Shown here: positions 1-8,498 of the stretch, piece after piece
Numbering within the stretch: position 1 is the first letter of the stretch
Layout of the letters: each line of letters opens with the position of its first letter
Assembly: GCF_020883535.1 (NCBI RefSeq)
Contig: NZ_CP086654.1
Span: forward strand, 496,001-560,000
DNA: 64,000 nt
From: Staphylococcus ratti
GTDB lineage: Bacteria > Bacillota > Bacilli > Staphylococcales > Staphylococcaceae
Direction of reading: 5' to 3'
Position numbers and translations under genes: made by a program
The notes under the pieces: model-generated
Seen by the model: only the letters and a program-made list of their open reading frames with translations
The model's database searches: none
Told to the model about the DNA's origin: nothing

Positions 1-76
1 TTGAATACGTAATCATTTCATAAAAGGTATAAAAACTTTAACGGTACACGCTTAGGGTAAAATGACGAACACAAAT

Positions 77-140
77 AAGCATGATACAAAATGAACCTTT
101 TCTTGATTTTAAATGAGGTTCAATGCATATCATGCTTTTA
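77..140. terminator. Long interrupted hairpin downstream of the DUF218 gene
   Basis: AAGCATGATA at 77-86 pairs with TATCATGCTT at 128-137, and inside it TGAACCT at 92-98 pairs with AGGTTCA at 116-122. It lies about 35 bases after the stop of the minus-strand gene. The T-run is poor on both strands, so its role as a terminator is inferred from position. Confidence 0.5.
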
Positions 141-171
141 ACTATGTCTGTTGTTTTCATCAATTAAAATT

Positions 172-1122
172 TTATGACAAAATGAGGTAGGCCTTAACAT
201 ATACGACGATTAGGCTAAATATCCACCAAGTTCTTGAATGATGCAATAAAAGGCCACAATAATCTTTAATTAAAGCACGTGCACGTAAATGGAGTGGAGA
301 AGGGGCGCCAAAACCTACTAACGTCAATCCTTGTCGTTGTGCAATTTTTAATGCGCGTAGAACATGAAACTCACTTGTCACACAGATACCACGTGGGTTT
401 TTGAAGTGCTTTTTAGAGTAAACTAAATTTTCGACAGTGTTTGTTGACTGGTCCTCCATAATAATATGTGATGAAGGAACACCGCGACTTATCAAATAAC
501 GTTGCATCGCCAATGCTTCTGAAATAGGTTCATCAGGGCCTTGACCTCCAGAAACGATAAATTGAAACGTATTCGAATGGAGCGTTTGTAGGTGAAGTGC
601 AGCATCTAGACGAGACTTTAACATTGGTGTGACTTCTTCTGTGAAAATACCAGCGCCTAAGATGATAAGTTGATGTGTAGCGTCACTTGGTGGTCGTTTA
701 GAGATGAGATGCGTGAAATATAAATAAAAAGGCCAAGTCATTAAAAAGACCATTGATAACTGCCCTAATAAACTAAATGGGAGAGACCACCAAGAAGGCA
801 AGAGCGTGGCAACGCAAAATGCCCCGATACATAAGCTGCTAATCACTAGCGTGAAACTTAATACATCCCCTAAAAACATACGACCTTGAGTGGTGAAAAG
901 ATGGTGTCGTGTTATCCAAACTAAAGAGAGCATCACTATGATACATAGCACATATTGACTCCAAGGGTGAAGATACGAAAGTTGATAACCTATAGCCAAA
1001 ATCATATGAAGCACAAGTATCATCGTAAAAAACGCAATGTGAATATTAAATTTTTGTTTTACTTTAAATATAAAAAGCAAACAAAAGATGAGAGATGTTA
1101 TAATAGATGAGACAAGAAACAT
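172..1122 (-). CDS. DUF218 / YdcF-type membrane protein
   Basis: A 316-residue protein with several hydrophobic helices in its first ~140 residues and one at the C-terminus (about 297-315). Between them, at about 150-290, is a soluble DUF218 (SanA/ElyC/YdcF-type) domain. Recognisable parts are the strand HQLIILGAG (150-158), the SGGQGPDE loop (191-198) and the acidic MEDQSTNT segment (222-229). Members of this family are linked to envelope biogenesis, but their reaction is mostly unknown. The start is preceded by AAAGGGCG. The family call is firm and the function is not. Confidence 0.8.
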   Translation of the reverse strand: MFLVSSIITSLIFCLLFIFKVKQKFNIHIAFFTMILVLHMILAIGYQLSYLHPWSQYVLCIIVMLSLVWITRHHLFTTQGRMFLGDVLSFTLVISSLCIGAFCVATLLPSWWSLPFSLLGQLSMVFLMTWPFYLYFTHLISKRPPSDATHQLIILGAGIFTEEVTPMLKSRLDAALHLQTLHSNTFQFIVSGGQGPDEPISEALAMQRYLISRGVPSSHIIMEDQSTNTVENLVYSKKHFKNPRGICVTSEFHVLRALKIAQRQGLTLVGFGAPSPLHLRARALIKDYCGLLLHHSRTWWIFSLIVVYVKAYLILS

Positions 1123-1313
1123 GTATGCACGCCCTTTTACCTTTCAATATGGATTTATGGGTGGAATGATTTAAAGAATGATAAAAAAGATGACAATCCC
1201 ATACATAGCTATAATGTTGTAGTGTTATTATACATTGCGATAAAGAAAATAAAAAAATTTAAGTTCGAGGGTTTTGTTATAGGAAGAAGTATGGAGAAGG
1301 CGAGGCGAAATGA

Positions 1314-1772
1314 ATGTCTAAAGAAATGTCGAAACATGTCGGTTTTATGGGCGAATTTATGGTGAATTTAAATGCTTTAACAGCAGCGCTATTAAAAGAT
1401 TTGCGGAATAAATATAAAATTTCCAATGAACAGTCGAGTGTGTTGTTAATGTTGTCCCATGACAGAGCCTTAACGTTAACGGAAATTACTTTGAGGCAAG
1501 GTGTGAATAAGGCTGCTGTGAGTCGACGAGTGAAAAAGTTAGTTGAATTAAAACTGGTTGAATGGGTTCAATTGGAATATTCATATGATAAACGGCTAAA
1601 ATATGTTGCATTGACCGATCGAGGCACAGATTATGTGAGAGAGTCAAGACATATTATAGCCAATTTAGCCTCTGAAATGTTGTCAGATATAGCTATCGAT
1701 CAAATTGAACAAACACGTGAAGTATTAGAACAAATTGATCAACGTGTGAAGTCGCATTTGAAAAAAATATAA
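1314..1772 (+). CDS. tcaR: MarR-family regulator TcaR
   Basis: A 152-residue winged-helix regulator. The recognition-helix region (QGVNKAAVSRRVKKL) matches what I recall of S. aureus TcaR, and so does the overall length. TcaR is known from S. aureus as a regulator of biofilm (ica) genes and of teicoplanin/methicillin susceptibility through the tca locus. The next gene on the same strand encodes a TcaA-like protein, which supports the assignment. The ATG at 1314 has GAGG about eight bases upstream. The usual third gene, tcaB, is not here. Confidence 0.85.
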   Translation: MSKEMSKHVGFMGEFMVNLNALTAALLKDLRNKYKISNEQSSVLLMLSHDRALTLTEITLRQGVNKAAVSRRVKKLVELKLVEWVQLEYSYDKRLKYVALTDRGTDYVRESRHIIANLASEMLSDIAIDQIEQTREVLEQIDQRVKSHLKKI

Positions 1773-1921
1773 CACAAACATCGGTGACCAATTCAAGGTG
1801 AATATGATGCTATCTTAAATATGGTATTGGTGTGTTACGTCTTATGTATGATGTGAAAAATCAATGAATTACTTAAAATAGACATACTACTGTATCGAGA
1901 TGCAAGGAGGTGTATAAACCA

Positions 1922-3040
1922 ATGGAACGATGCCCGCATTGTCAGAATCAGCGGCTAGATGGAGCTATGAGATGCGCGAAATGTCAACACCAGGTTTCAT
2001 TTTCAAAAAGTGCATATGAGCAATCGTCGCAAAGATTGAAAACACGTGAAGAAGCTGAGAAAAAAGCAAAACAATTGAAGATGAAGCAAATGATTCCTCT
2101 AGGTATATTTGTATTTATTATTATTTTACTCATGATTTTATTTTTATTGCTACGTAATTATAATTCTCCCGAAGCACAAGCGAACTTGCTTATTAATGCA
2201 ATTGATAATGATGATGCCTCACGTGTATCCAGTTTATTAAGTTCAAAAGAAAATAAAGTGGGTAGAAAAGAGGCAACGATTTATATTCAATTTATCAAGA
2301 AAGAAATAGGGACACGTCAATTTGAAAAGGAAGTTCATAAGACTGTGGACCAATTAGATAAGAAAAGTACTGTGGCGAAATACATTAAAACAAAAGACGG
2401 TGTCGATGTATTACGAATTAGTATGAACGGGCGACGTTATTTCTTATTTGATAATTTAGGTTTTCAAGCACCTACAAAACAAGCTGAAATTAAAGCGAAC
2501 ATGGACGCGTCTTATACTTTCGAAGTGAATGGGCGTCAGAAAAATATTGTTGTAAAAAAAGGTCAAACTGTCTCATTAGGTAATTACATACCGGGAGAAT
2601 ATGCAATTGCTGCTCAAAAGGAAACAGATAGAGGAACATTCGAAGGAAAGTTACGTTTTAGTTCAAAATCGAGTCAAAATGAAACGATGAAAGTCATTGA
2701 AGATTTCGATTCAGCTCAAGTGGATGTTAATTTAAAGAATACTTCAGGCTTAACTGAGAAAAAGACAGTCATCATTAATGGTGAGCGTTTGCCGTATACA
2801 AGCGAACAAGGCTTCGGACCTTTTCCAGTAAATGAAGATTTAACAGTACAAGCAGAAGGAAAAAGTCATGGTAAAACTTTTAAAACGGAAGAAAAAACCA
2901 TTAAAAAAAATGACTTAAAAACAGTGAACTCAGTCACATTGTCGTTCGACAAAGAAGAGATTGAAGAATATAATAAAGACCAAGAAGATACACTAGTGAA
3001 CAAAATCAATGACTTTTTCAAATCTCATACGCGTTCTTAA
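1922..3040 (+). CDS. TcaA-like zinc-ribbon membrane protein
   Basis: The ATG at 1922 is chosen because AAGGAGG (1904-1910) lies 11 bases before it; an in-frame GTG at 1910 overlaps that site. The 372-residue product begins with a four-cysteine zinc ribbon (C4, C7, C18, C21). Then come a charged stretch, one transmembrane helix at about 56-80, and an extracellular part with beta-rich repeats (for example SYTFEVNGRQKNIVVKKGQ). This is the TcaA/YvbJ architecture. S. aureus TcaA is about 460 residues, so this copy is shorter. TcaA affects glycopeptide susceptibility and cell-wall stress in S. aureus; the same role here is inferred from family and from neighbouring tcaR. Confidence 0.75.
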   Translation: MERCPHCQNQRLDGAMRCAKCQHQVSFSKSAYEQSSQRLKTREEAEKKAKQLKMKQMIPLGIFVFIIILLMILFLLLRNYNSPEAQANLLINAIDNDDASRVSSLLSSKENKVGRKEATIYIQFIKKEIGTRQFEKEVHKTVDQLDKKSTVAKYIKTKDGVDVLRISMNGRRYFLFDNLGFQAPTKQAEIKANMDASYTFEVNGRQKNIVVKKGQTVSLGNYIPGEYAIAAQKETDRGTFEGKLRFSSKSSQNETMKVIEDFDSAQVDVNLKNTSGLTEKKTVIINGERLPYTSEQGFGPFPVNEDLTVQAEGKSHGKTFKTEEKTIKKNDLKTVNSVTLSFDKEEIEEYNKDQEDTLVNKINDFFKSHTRS

Positions 3041-3413
3041 AATGGTCTTTTAGATCGCTATTTGCTAGTGTACGTATTCACTCGCCCTTAATAAATTAGT
3101 GTTATAAGTCACCCTAAATGTGCGTTACGCACATTTAGGGTGCTTTTTTATAATTTAAATGCCCTAAATTAGGATGAGAATTCTTTAAAAAGGGAATAAT
3201 AACAATGCATATCTTTAGAATTAATCTAATGAATCAGTTAATATAGGAGAAGTTAGGTTTTTAATAGTTGGCTAAAACACAATTTACATAAAGATTAGGT
3301 TGATTGTAGATATATGGATAGTAGGGTTAAGTGTGTCGTTAATGGATTCAATAATTAATTTTCGGTAAAAATTTATATTCACAAAAAATTATTATTTAAA
3401 AAGGGGGAACGGG
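3041..3413. other. Intergenic region, tcaA-like to TetR
   Basis: Holds the terminator of the tcaA-like gene at 3110-3149, then AT-rich sequence that must carry the TetR promoter. I could not pick out a confident -35/-10 pair or operator. No tcaB or other coding sequence is visible here. Confidence 0.6.
3110..3149 (+). terminator. Terminator of the tcaA-like gene
   Basis: CACCCTAAATGTGCG (3110-3124) pairs perfectly with CGCACATTTAGGGTG (3128-3142) around a TTA loop, followed by CTTTTTT. Confidence 0.95.
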
Positions 3414-3971
3414 ATGGTTAGGATGCAGAAGCAAGATTTACGTGTTAAAAAAACAATTTCAAAATTAAATGAAGTGCTTGTTACGCTACTTCGCACACAG
3501 CGGTTTTCTAAAATTACAATAAATCAAATTTGTTTAGAAGCCAATGTGCATAGGACAACGTTTTATAAGCATTTCAAAGATAAAAATGAGCTACTATTAC
3601 ATGCATTTGAAGCTGCGATACGACCTTATTTTAATCACAATGTAAATAGGCGAATGGTTCAACCTTTCACGTGTCTTGAACAAACGTTAAATATGTCAAT
3701 GAGAGATGTTTTAAAACAACAAAAAGACGATGCTAATTTTTATAAAGTATTAGTGAGTTTTTTTGCACAATCCATCAACACTGACGTGCAAGTGTATATT
3801 AATCAATTACCTAATGAACAACGCTTCCCTTCTGAAGTATTTGGATATGTTCAAACCGCGATTATTTTTTCTCTTAATCAATGGCGTATTGATACAAATA
3901 CAGAATTTGATGCAGCACAAATGGACCATATTTACCAAACGTTAATGCGCTATTATTTATCGAATTTTTAA
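3414..3971 (+). CDS. TetR/AcrR-family transcriptional regulator
   Basis: A 185-residue protein with a typical N-terminal TetR helix-turn-helix at about 28-60 (FSKITINQICLEANVHRTTFYKHF) and a divergent ligand domain. The ATG has AAGGGGGAA about seven bases upstream. The C-terminal part has the look of the TetR group with a TetR_C_7-like domain, but I cannot name a ligand. The flanking genes (tcaA-like upstream, a convergent membrane protein downstream) do not identify a target, so it may act elsewhere or on itself. Confidence 0.85.
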   Translation: MVRMQKQDLRVKKTISKLNEVLVTLLRTQRFSKITINQICLEANVHRTTFYKHFKDKNELLLHAFEAAIRPYFNHNVNRRMVQPFTCLEQTLNMSMRDVLKQQKDDANFYKVLVSFFAQSINTDVQVYINQLPNEQRFPSEVFGYVQTAIIFSLNQWRIDTNTEFDAAQMDHIYQTLMRYYLSNF

Positions 3972-3992
3972 TGGTATATATAATCAAACAAA

Positions 3993-4037
3993 AAAAGGAT
4001 AAAATTAACGCATACATATCGTTAATTTTATCCTTTT
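3993..4037. terminator. Bidirectional terminator
   Basis: AAGGATAAAATTAACG (3995-4010) pairs with CGTTAATTTTATCCTT (4020-4035). A-rich sequence precedes it and T-rich sequence follows, so it can serve both the plus-strand TetR gene and the minus-strand membrane protein. Confidence 0.95.
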
Positions 4038-4039
4038 AA

Positions 4040-4663
4040 TTATTTGAACTTTGGACGGCGATTTCTAAAGAATAAGCTGATGAAGTAAAGTGACGTAGCA
4101 ATACATGAACATATGATTGCATTATGTAATCCGTTTGCTTCAGAAAGTAATGCCGCCGCGTCCACGTGACCTAAGTATTGAGAGAGTTTTTCAGCAAACG
4201 CTTTTGCAGCTTCACGAATCACATATAGTATCGCCACAGGGATGAGTGTTGCACAAATGGCGAGAATGAGATTAAGCAATTTGATGAGCGTTCGGTTAAA
4301 TACAAGTGTAAGTATTGCCAAAACAATATTAATAAAAACAAGGATAAAGAAGACGTGTATCATTGTTAATAATATATTTAAATTGTGTTCTAATTGACTT
4401 GTATCTATCGTTGCTTGATTTGTCAGTTGGTGTATGGTTTCTTTAAATTGTTGGTAATTGACAGATTGACCTAAAAATTCGAGTCGAAACAGTGTTTTGT
4501 AAAATATGTGATATGCAGAGATAGCAGAAAGTACGAGTGCGATAAGTGTTAAAATGAAACTTACCCACGAGCGACGCTTCTTAGCGTTAAAATTTCTACG
4601 ATGAAGCGGTTGATCTTTAAATTGTTGCTCAAATTCGTGTGGTGGATGGTTTGATGCTTTCAT
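4040..4663 (-). CDS. Hypothetical four-helix membrane protein
   Basis: The ATG at 4663 is preferred because AAAGGAGACC lies just upstream; a longer reading frame begins at 4711. The 207-residue product has a polar, Arg/Lys-rich N-terminus (HRRNFNAKKRRSW) followed by about four hydrophobic segments (SFILTLIALVLSA, VFFILVFINIVLAILTLVF, LILAICATLIPVAILYVI, IICSCIATSLYFISLFF). I do not recognise the family. It is transcribed towards the TetR gene and divergently from the thioredoxin-like gene. Confidence 0.75.
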   Translation of the reverse strand: MKASNHPPHEFEQQFKDQPLHRRNFNAKKRRSWVSFILTLIALVLSAISAYHIFYKTLFRLEFLGQSVNYQQFKETIHQLTNQATIDTSQLEHNLNILLTMIHVFFILVFINIVLAILTLVFNRTLIKLLNLILAICATLIPVAILYVIREAAKAFAEKLSQYLGHVDAAALLSEANGLHNAIICSCIATSLYFISLFFRNRRPKFK

Positions 4664-4776
4664 AAGGTCTCCTTTCAGTTTCATCAATAAAAAGTTAATA
4701 TTAAAATACAACTCATATTATAGTATATTCATTTCCAAAAGCATAGATTTTAAATAACTCAATAAGGAGTGATAAT

Positions 4777-5106
4777 ATGAAGTCCAATATTTTAGATTTA
4801 GATATGCTAGAGGACTGGCTTAAAACACGTTCGTTAGCAGTAGTTCATATTTATCGAGACAATTGTAGTGTTTGTCATGCGGTTTTGCCACAATTGGAAT
4901 CTCTTTTACAACGTTATCCAGGGGTAGAGCTTGGGCTTATCAACGCTGAAGACGTTCCAGAAATTGCAGGACAATGGAATGTTTTTACTGTTCCAGTGGA
5001 TATTATCTTTTATGAAGGAAAAGAAAAACATCGCGAAGGTCGATTTATTCATTTTGAACAATTTGAGAAGCAACTTTCTCGAATTTATGAAAGCATTCAT
5101 TCTTAA
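4777..5106 (+). CDS. Thioredoxin-family protein
   Basis: A 109-residue single-domain thioredoxin fold with the redox motif CSVC (C30-C33) in the normal place after a beta strand (AVVHIYRDNC), and a cis-proline region (FTVPVDIIFYEGK). There is no signal peptide, so it should be cytoplasmic. The CxxC sequence differs from the CGPC of thioredoxin A, so it is a thioredoxin-like reductase or chaperone rather than TrxA. The ATG follows AAGGAG. It is 54 bases from the next gene and may be cotranscribed with it. Confidence 0.85.
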   Translation: MKSNILDLDMLEDWLKTRSLAVVHIYRDNCSVCHAVLPQLESLLQRYPGVELGLINAEDVPEIAGQWNVFTVPVDIIFYEGKEKHREGRFIHFEQFEKQLSRIYESIHS

Positions 5107-5160
5107 AACGTACTATAATAGAAGCAATAGAATTAATCTTGTAAGAAGTGAGGGATAATA

Positions 5161-6066
5161 TTGAAACGTTACGTAATGAGTAACTTGATGGGACGCTATT
5201 TATCTCATCAACGGCATATTAAGTTTAAATCACAAGACGAAGTGAATGCGTTTCTTGAAAAAAGAGAAGCGCTCAATAAAGAAAAGCATAAACAGCCCGA
5301 CCAAATTAATGTGAAATCGAATTTAGTTAAAGATATGTTTGATGACATGCAAGTTTTTCGCTTTAATTTTGGTCATCATATCAAAAATAAAATTTTATAT
5401 ATATATGGTGGCACCTTTGTCTTACAACCCTCAGTTTTTCATTGGCGATTTATGGATAAATTAGCGTATGAAACGTTACATGAAGTCGTATTGCCTATCT
5501 ACCCTAAAGCGCCAGAATATACTTATAGAGAAACACATGAAGCGATTGAACAAGCATATCGCCGTTTACTTAAAGAAACGGAAGCCTCCAATATCGTCAT
5601 TATGGGAGACAGTTCAGGCGCTAGTATGGCACTTAGCTTCGTGCAGAAACACTTAAAAGAACAAGAATTACCGTTACCGAGTCAAGTTTATCTTATTTCT
5701 CCATGGTTGGATTTATCTTTATCTAACCCAGACATAACTGAACAAGTTCAAAAGAAAGATCCGTTGCATAATGTCTCAAGTTTACAATCTATTGCTAAAG
5801 TGTGGGCGGATGATTTGGAAATCAAACATCCACGTGTTTCACCTTTGTATGGTCCCGTTAGAGGATTGCCACCTGTATTTATGTTTGGAGGCACAATAGA
5901 ATTATTTTATCCGGATATGCTTAAATTAGAATCGTATTTTAAGGCAGAACTACAACCTATCCATTTTTATCAATATAAAGATATGGTAACCGCTTTTCCG
6001 ATTTATCCAATTGTAGAATCTCGCAAAGTTTTAAAACAAATTCGTAAAACGATTAATCAACCGTAA
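5161..6066 (+). CDS. Alpha/beta hydrolase (esterase-like), degenerate active site
   Basis: A TTG start at 5161 follows GAGGGATAA. The 301-residue protein looks like the hormone-sensitive-lipase/carboxylesterase group: the nucleophile elbow GDSSGAS is at 149-155 (S151), and PWLDLSLSNPD and a C-terminal FGGTIELFYPD (acid candidate E247) are present. Two key positions differ from the family: the oxyanion motif usually written HGG reads YGG at 82-84, and the segment where the catalytic histidine normally sits reads DMVTAFPIYP (274-283) with no histidine. It may be an inactive or altered hydrolase. It follows the thioredoxin-like gene closely. Confidence 0.8.
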   Translation: MKRYVMSNLMGRYLSHQRHIKFKSQDEVNAFLEKREALNKEKHKQPDQINVKSNLVKDMFDDMQVFRFNFGHHIKNKILYIYGGTFVLQPSVFHWRFMDKLAYETLHEVVLPIYPKAPEYTYRETHEAIEQAYRRLLKETEASNIVIMGDSSGASMALSFVQKHLKEQELPLPSQVYLISPWLDLSLSNPDITEQVQKKDPLHNVSSLQSIAKVWADDLEIKHPRVSPLYGPVRGLPPVFMFGGTIELFYPDMLKLESYFKAELQPIHFYQYKDMVTAFPIYPIVESRKVLKQIRKTINQP

Positions 6067-6148
6067 GCTATATAAAGAGAAGCGTATAGATAAGTGGATA
6101 TGTTAGCTTTTTACGGCATATCCACGATTTATTAACTATCAAATGTAA

Positions 6149-6458
6149 GGGGCTGTGACAACGAAATCAAATAGATTTCTGTCCCACATTTAATGAGAGA
6201 ATAACAGTTAAAAAGTCACAGTAGCTGTCTGGATTGAAACTTCGCTTACTAGCTCCTTTCAATCCTAGTCAGCCTTGTGGGGGTGGGACAACGAAATCAA
6301 ATAGATTTCTGTCCCGCATTTAATGAGAGAATAACAGTTAAAAAGTCACAGTAGCTGTCTGGATTGAAACTTCGCTTACTAGCTCCTTTCAATCCTAGTC
6401 AGCCTTGTGGGGGTGGGACAACGAAATCAAATAGATTTCTGTCCCACTCCCATCGCTT
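6149..6458 (+). repeat. Two tandem 130-bp two-hairpin repeats plus a terminal hairpin
   Basis: Each 130-base unit has a first hairpin (GGGACAACGAAATC with GATTTCTGTCCC), a spacer, and a second hairpin (GCTGTCTGGATTGAAA with TTTCAATCCTAGTCAGC). Heads recur at 6157, 6287 and 6417, a spacing of exactly 130. The first head reads CTGTGACA instead of GGTGGGACA, which spoils its stem. The array ends with TGTCCCACTCCC. Related copies are found elsewhere in this window. The layout resembles STAR-type intergenic elements of S. aureus, but the sequence differs. Confidence 0.95.
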
Positions 6459-6557
6459 TAAAAATTAAAGATCGTTTCTATCAGTGTCCTGACAATGATT
6501 ATTCAAACTGAAATAAGAAGATTTAATGAACTTTCTGCGCATCTTAATATATCTTTT

Positions 6558-6592
6558 TACATGATTGTTCCGTGCAATCATGTATTTTTTTT
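6558..6592 (+). terminator. Intrinsic terminator in the leader of the PTS gene
   Basis: TACATGATTG (6558-6567) pairs with CAATCATGTA (6575-6584), followed by a run of eight T. It is about 500 bases after the esterase and 100 bases before the PTS start, so it ends either readthrough from the array or a short leader or small RNA. Confidence 0.8.
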
Positions 6593-6693
6593 AGTAGAAT
6601 TATATTTATGATAAATTTTTTACATCAAAATAATGCTATAAAAAGACTTTCTACTCATTGAGATAGGAGATGTATAGCAGAAAGGGGTTTGTT

Positions 6694-7725
6694 ATGGATT
6701 TATTGATAGGAACGCTATTTTTAGTTTTAGTGCTCGTAATTTTTACGTTGTTTACATATCGTGCGCCGAGTGGCATGCGTGCCATGGGGGCGTTAGCGAA
6801 TGCGGCTATCGCTTCATTTTTAGTTGAAGCTTTTAACAAATACGTTGGTGGTCAAGTATTGGGTATTCCATTTTTGGAAGAATTGGGAGATGCTGCAGGA
6901 GGACTCGGTGGAGTTGCGGCTGCTGGCTTGACAGCACTTGCTATTGGTGTTTCACCTGTCTATGCGCTTGTTATCGCAGCAGCCTGTGGAGGCATGGATT
7001 TATTACCCGGCTTTTTTGCAGGTTATATTATTGGTTATTTAATGAAATATACTGAAAAGTATGTGCCAGATGGCTTGGATTTGTTAGGTGCAGTCATCAT
7101 TATTGCGCCTCTTGCGCGATTGATTGCTGTAGGATTAACGCCTGTCGTGGATAATACACTTGTTAAAATTGGTGATATAATTAAAAGTTCTATGGATGTG
7201 AATCCAATTCTAATGGGAATTATTTTAGGTGGCATTATTACAGTAGTTGGCACTGCACCATTGAGCTCGATGGCACTTACCGCATTGTTAGGTTTGACTG
7301 GCGTACCAATGGCAGTCGGGGCGATGGCTGCGTTCAGTTCTGCTTTCATGAATGGAACACTTTTCCACAGATTAAAATTAGGGGATCGTAAATCTACAAT
7401 TTCCGTAAGTATCGAACCTTTATCACAAGCAGATATTGTATCAGCGAATCCTATACCGGTATATATTACAAACTTTTTAGGTGGTGCCACAGCAGGACTG
7501 GTCATCGCAATGAGCGGAATGATTAATGATGCGACTGGAACGGCAACGCCAATTGCAGGATTTTTAGTCATGTTTGGTTTTAATGATTGGATGACGGTAG
7601 TGATGTACGGTGTAGTGATGGCTGTCATCGGTGCGATATGGGGGTTCATTGGCTCAATAATTTTCAAAAATTACCCTGTTGTGACAAAGCAAGATATGAT
7701 TGCTCGCGGTGCGACCGATGCATAA
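6694..7725 (+). CDS. PTS EIIC-type sugar transporter subunit (PTS_EIIC_2 family)
   Basis: The ATG at 6694 is chosen over one at 6670 because AAAGGGG lies six bases upstream of it. The 343-residue product is strongly hydrophobic, with about eight to ten membrane segments and glycine-rich repeats (GDAAGGLGGVAAAG, ILGGIITVVGTAPLSS) seen in the standalone EIIC family PF13303. No EIIA or EIIB gene lies beside it, so either it uses subunits made elsewhere or it is not a classical phosphotransferase. Substrate unknown. Confidence 0.8.
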   Translation: MDLLIGTLFLVLVLVIFTLFTYRAPSGMRAMGALANAAIASFLVEAFNKYVGGQVLGIPFLEELGDAAGGLGGVAAAGLTALAIGVSPVYALVIAAACGGMDLLPGFFAGYIIGYLMKYTEKYVPDGLDLLGAVIIIAPLARLIAVGLTPVVDNTLVKIGDIIKSSMDVNPILMGIILGGIITVVGTAPLSSMALTALLGLTGVPMAVGAMAAFSSAFMNGTLFHRLKLGDRKSTISVSIEPLSQADIVSANPIPVYITNFLGGATAGLVIAMSGMINDATGTATPIAGFLVMFGFNDWMTVVMYGVVMAVIGAIWGFIGSIIFKNYPVVTKQDMIARGATDA

Positions 7726-7812
7726 GTGAGCAGAGAGGGGATTGACCTCTTATTCGCACGATTGTCAATTAAGCGCGCAAAGCGTGGGTATTACGACGTT
7801 TTGTCATTAAAT

Positions 7813-7898
7813 AAAAGAAGTCGGACATAACGAATGTAAGGTACGGAAAACTGATAAGTGGTTATTCCGAGCAAGCGTTTGTCCTGACTTCTTTTTTT
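7813..7898. terminator. Terminator between convergent PTS and thioesterase genes
   Basis: AAAAGAAGTCGGACA (7813-7827) pairs with TGTCC and GACTTCTTTT (7880-7895) with one bulged T, then a T-run. It can act on both strands; the minus-strand stop lies inside its T-run. Confidence 0.8.
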
Positions 7899-8373
7899 AT
7901 TGTTTAGGGATGCCAATTCGGTGACCTAATTGTTTTGGGAAAGTCACGTCTCCTTGTGATTCGACATAAGTTTGAATATGTGCATACACATCATCTGGAA
8001 ACGGTGCAGGTTGTCTTAATTGGCGATCCATGCCCATCATCATTGTTTCAGCTGTAGCACTCACTTCATTATTGTGTTCATTAATAAGTGTCAAAAAGAA
8101 ATGGGTACGTTTTTCGTCCATATCGTAAATTGAAACTTCTATTTTAAAAGGCGTCCCTTGTTTCATTTCTTTTATATATGTGATATGTGTTTCGAGTGTA
8201 AATACAGTATATTCCCGTTGATCACGTTCCTCATTAGTTAAGCCTACTTGATCGTGAAAATGATCAATTGCTAAGCTAAAAACACGAGCGTATTCGGCAT
8301 CATTCATATGGCCGTTGCGATCTATCCATTCATCGCGTACATAATCTTTATCGTAAAATGGAAAATATAACAT
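7897..8373 (-). CDS. Hot-dog fold thioesterase family protein
   Basis: A 158-residue hot-dog protein of the acyl-CoA thioesterase (4HBT/YbgC-like) group. It has the N-terminal WIDRNGHMNDAEYARVF motif, which carries the usual catalytic/active-site Asp-x-x-x-His-Met-Asn pattern, and the central helix-strand pair. The substrate is an acyl-CoA but cannot be named. The gene runs divergently from fni; in S. aureus I recall a similar neighbour of fni. The start is preceded by GAGGGG. Confidence 0.8.
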   Translation of the reverse strand: MLYFPFYDKDYVRDEWIDRNGHMNDAEYARVFSLAIDHFHDQVGLTNEERDQREYTVFTLETHITYIKEMKQGTPFKIEVSIYDMDEKRTHFFLTLINEHNNEVSATAETMMMGMDRQLRQPAPFPDDVYAHIQTYVESQGDVTFPKQLGHRIGIPKQ

Positions 8374-8498
8374 TTTAATGCCCCTCTCAATAGTTGTTGT
8401 AATACTATATTAACCTATTTTATAACATTCATTCATGTAGCCTATGGCAAATATGATATAGTTTAAGTAAGACTATATTATAGAGGGGCGTGCGCGCG

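Larger units (their letters stand above)
6067..6693. other. Intergenic region, esterase to PTS EIIC
   Basis: Contains the repeat array (6149-6458), a hairpin with a T-run (6558-6592) and the leader of the PTS gene. No open frame of interest is present. A weak Fur-like stretch near 6490 (TGACAATGATTATTC) does not match well enough to call. Confidence 0.6.

Noticed and set aside
6486..6505. Fur-like box near TGACAATGATTATTC
   Set aside because: Three mismatches to the 7-1-7 Fur consensus and it lies far upstream of a PTS gene with no iron link.
7035..7667. 210-codon minus-strand frame opposite the PTS gene
   Set aside because: Shadow of a hydrophobic plus-strand gene; low-complexity composition and no ribosome site.
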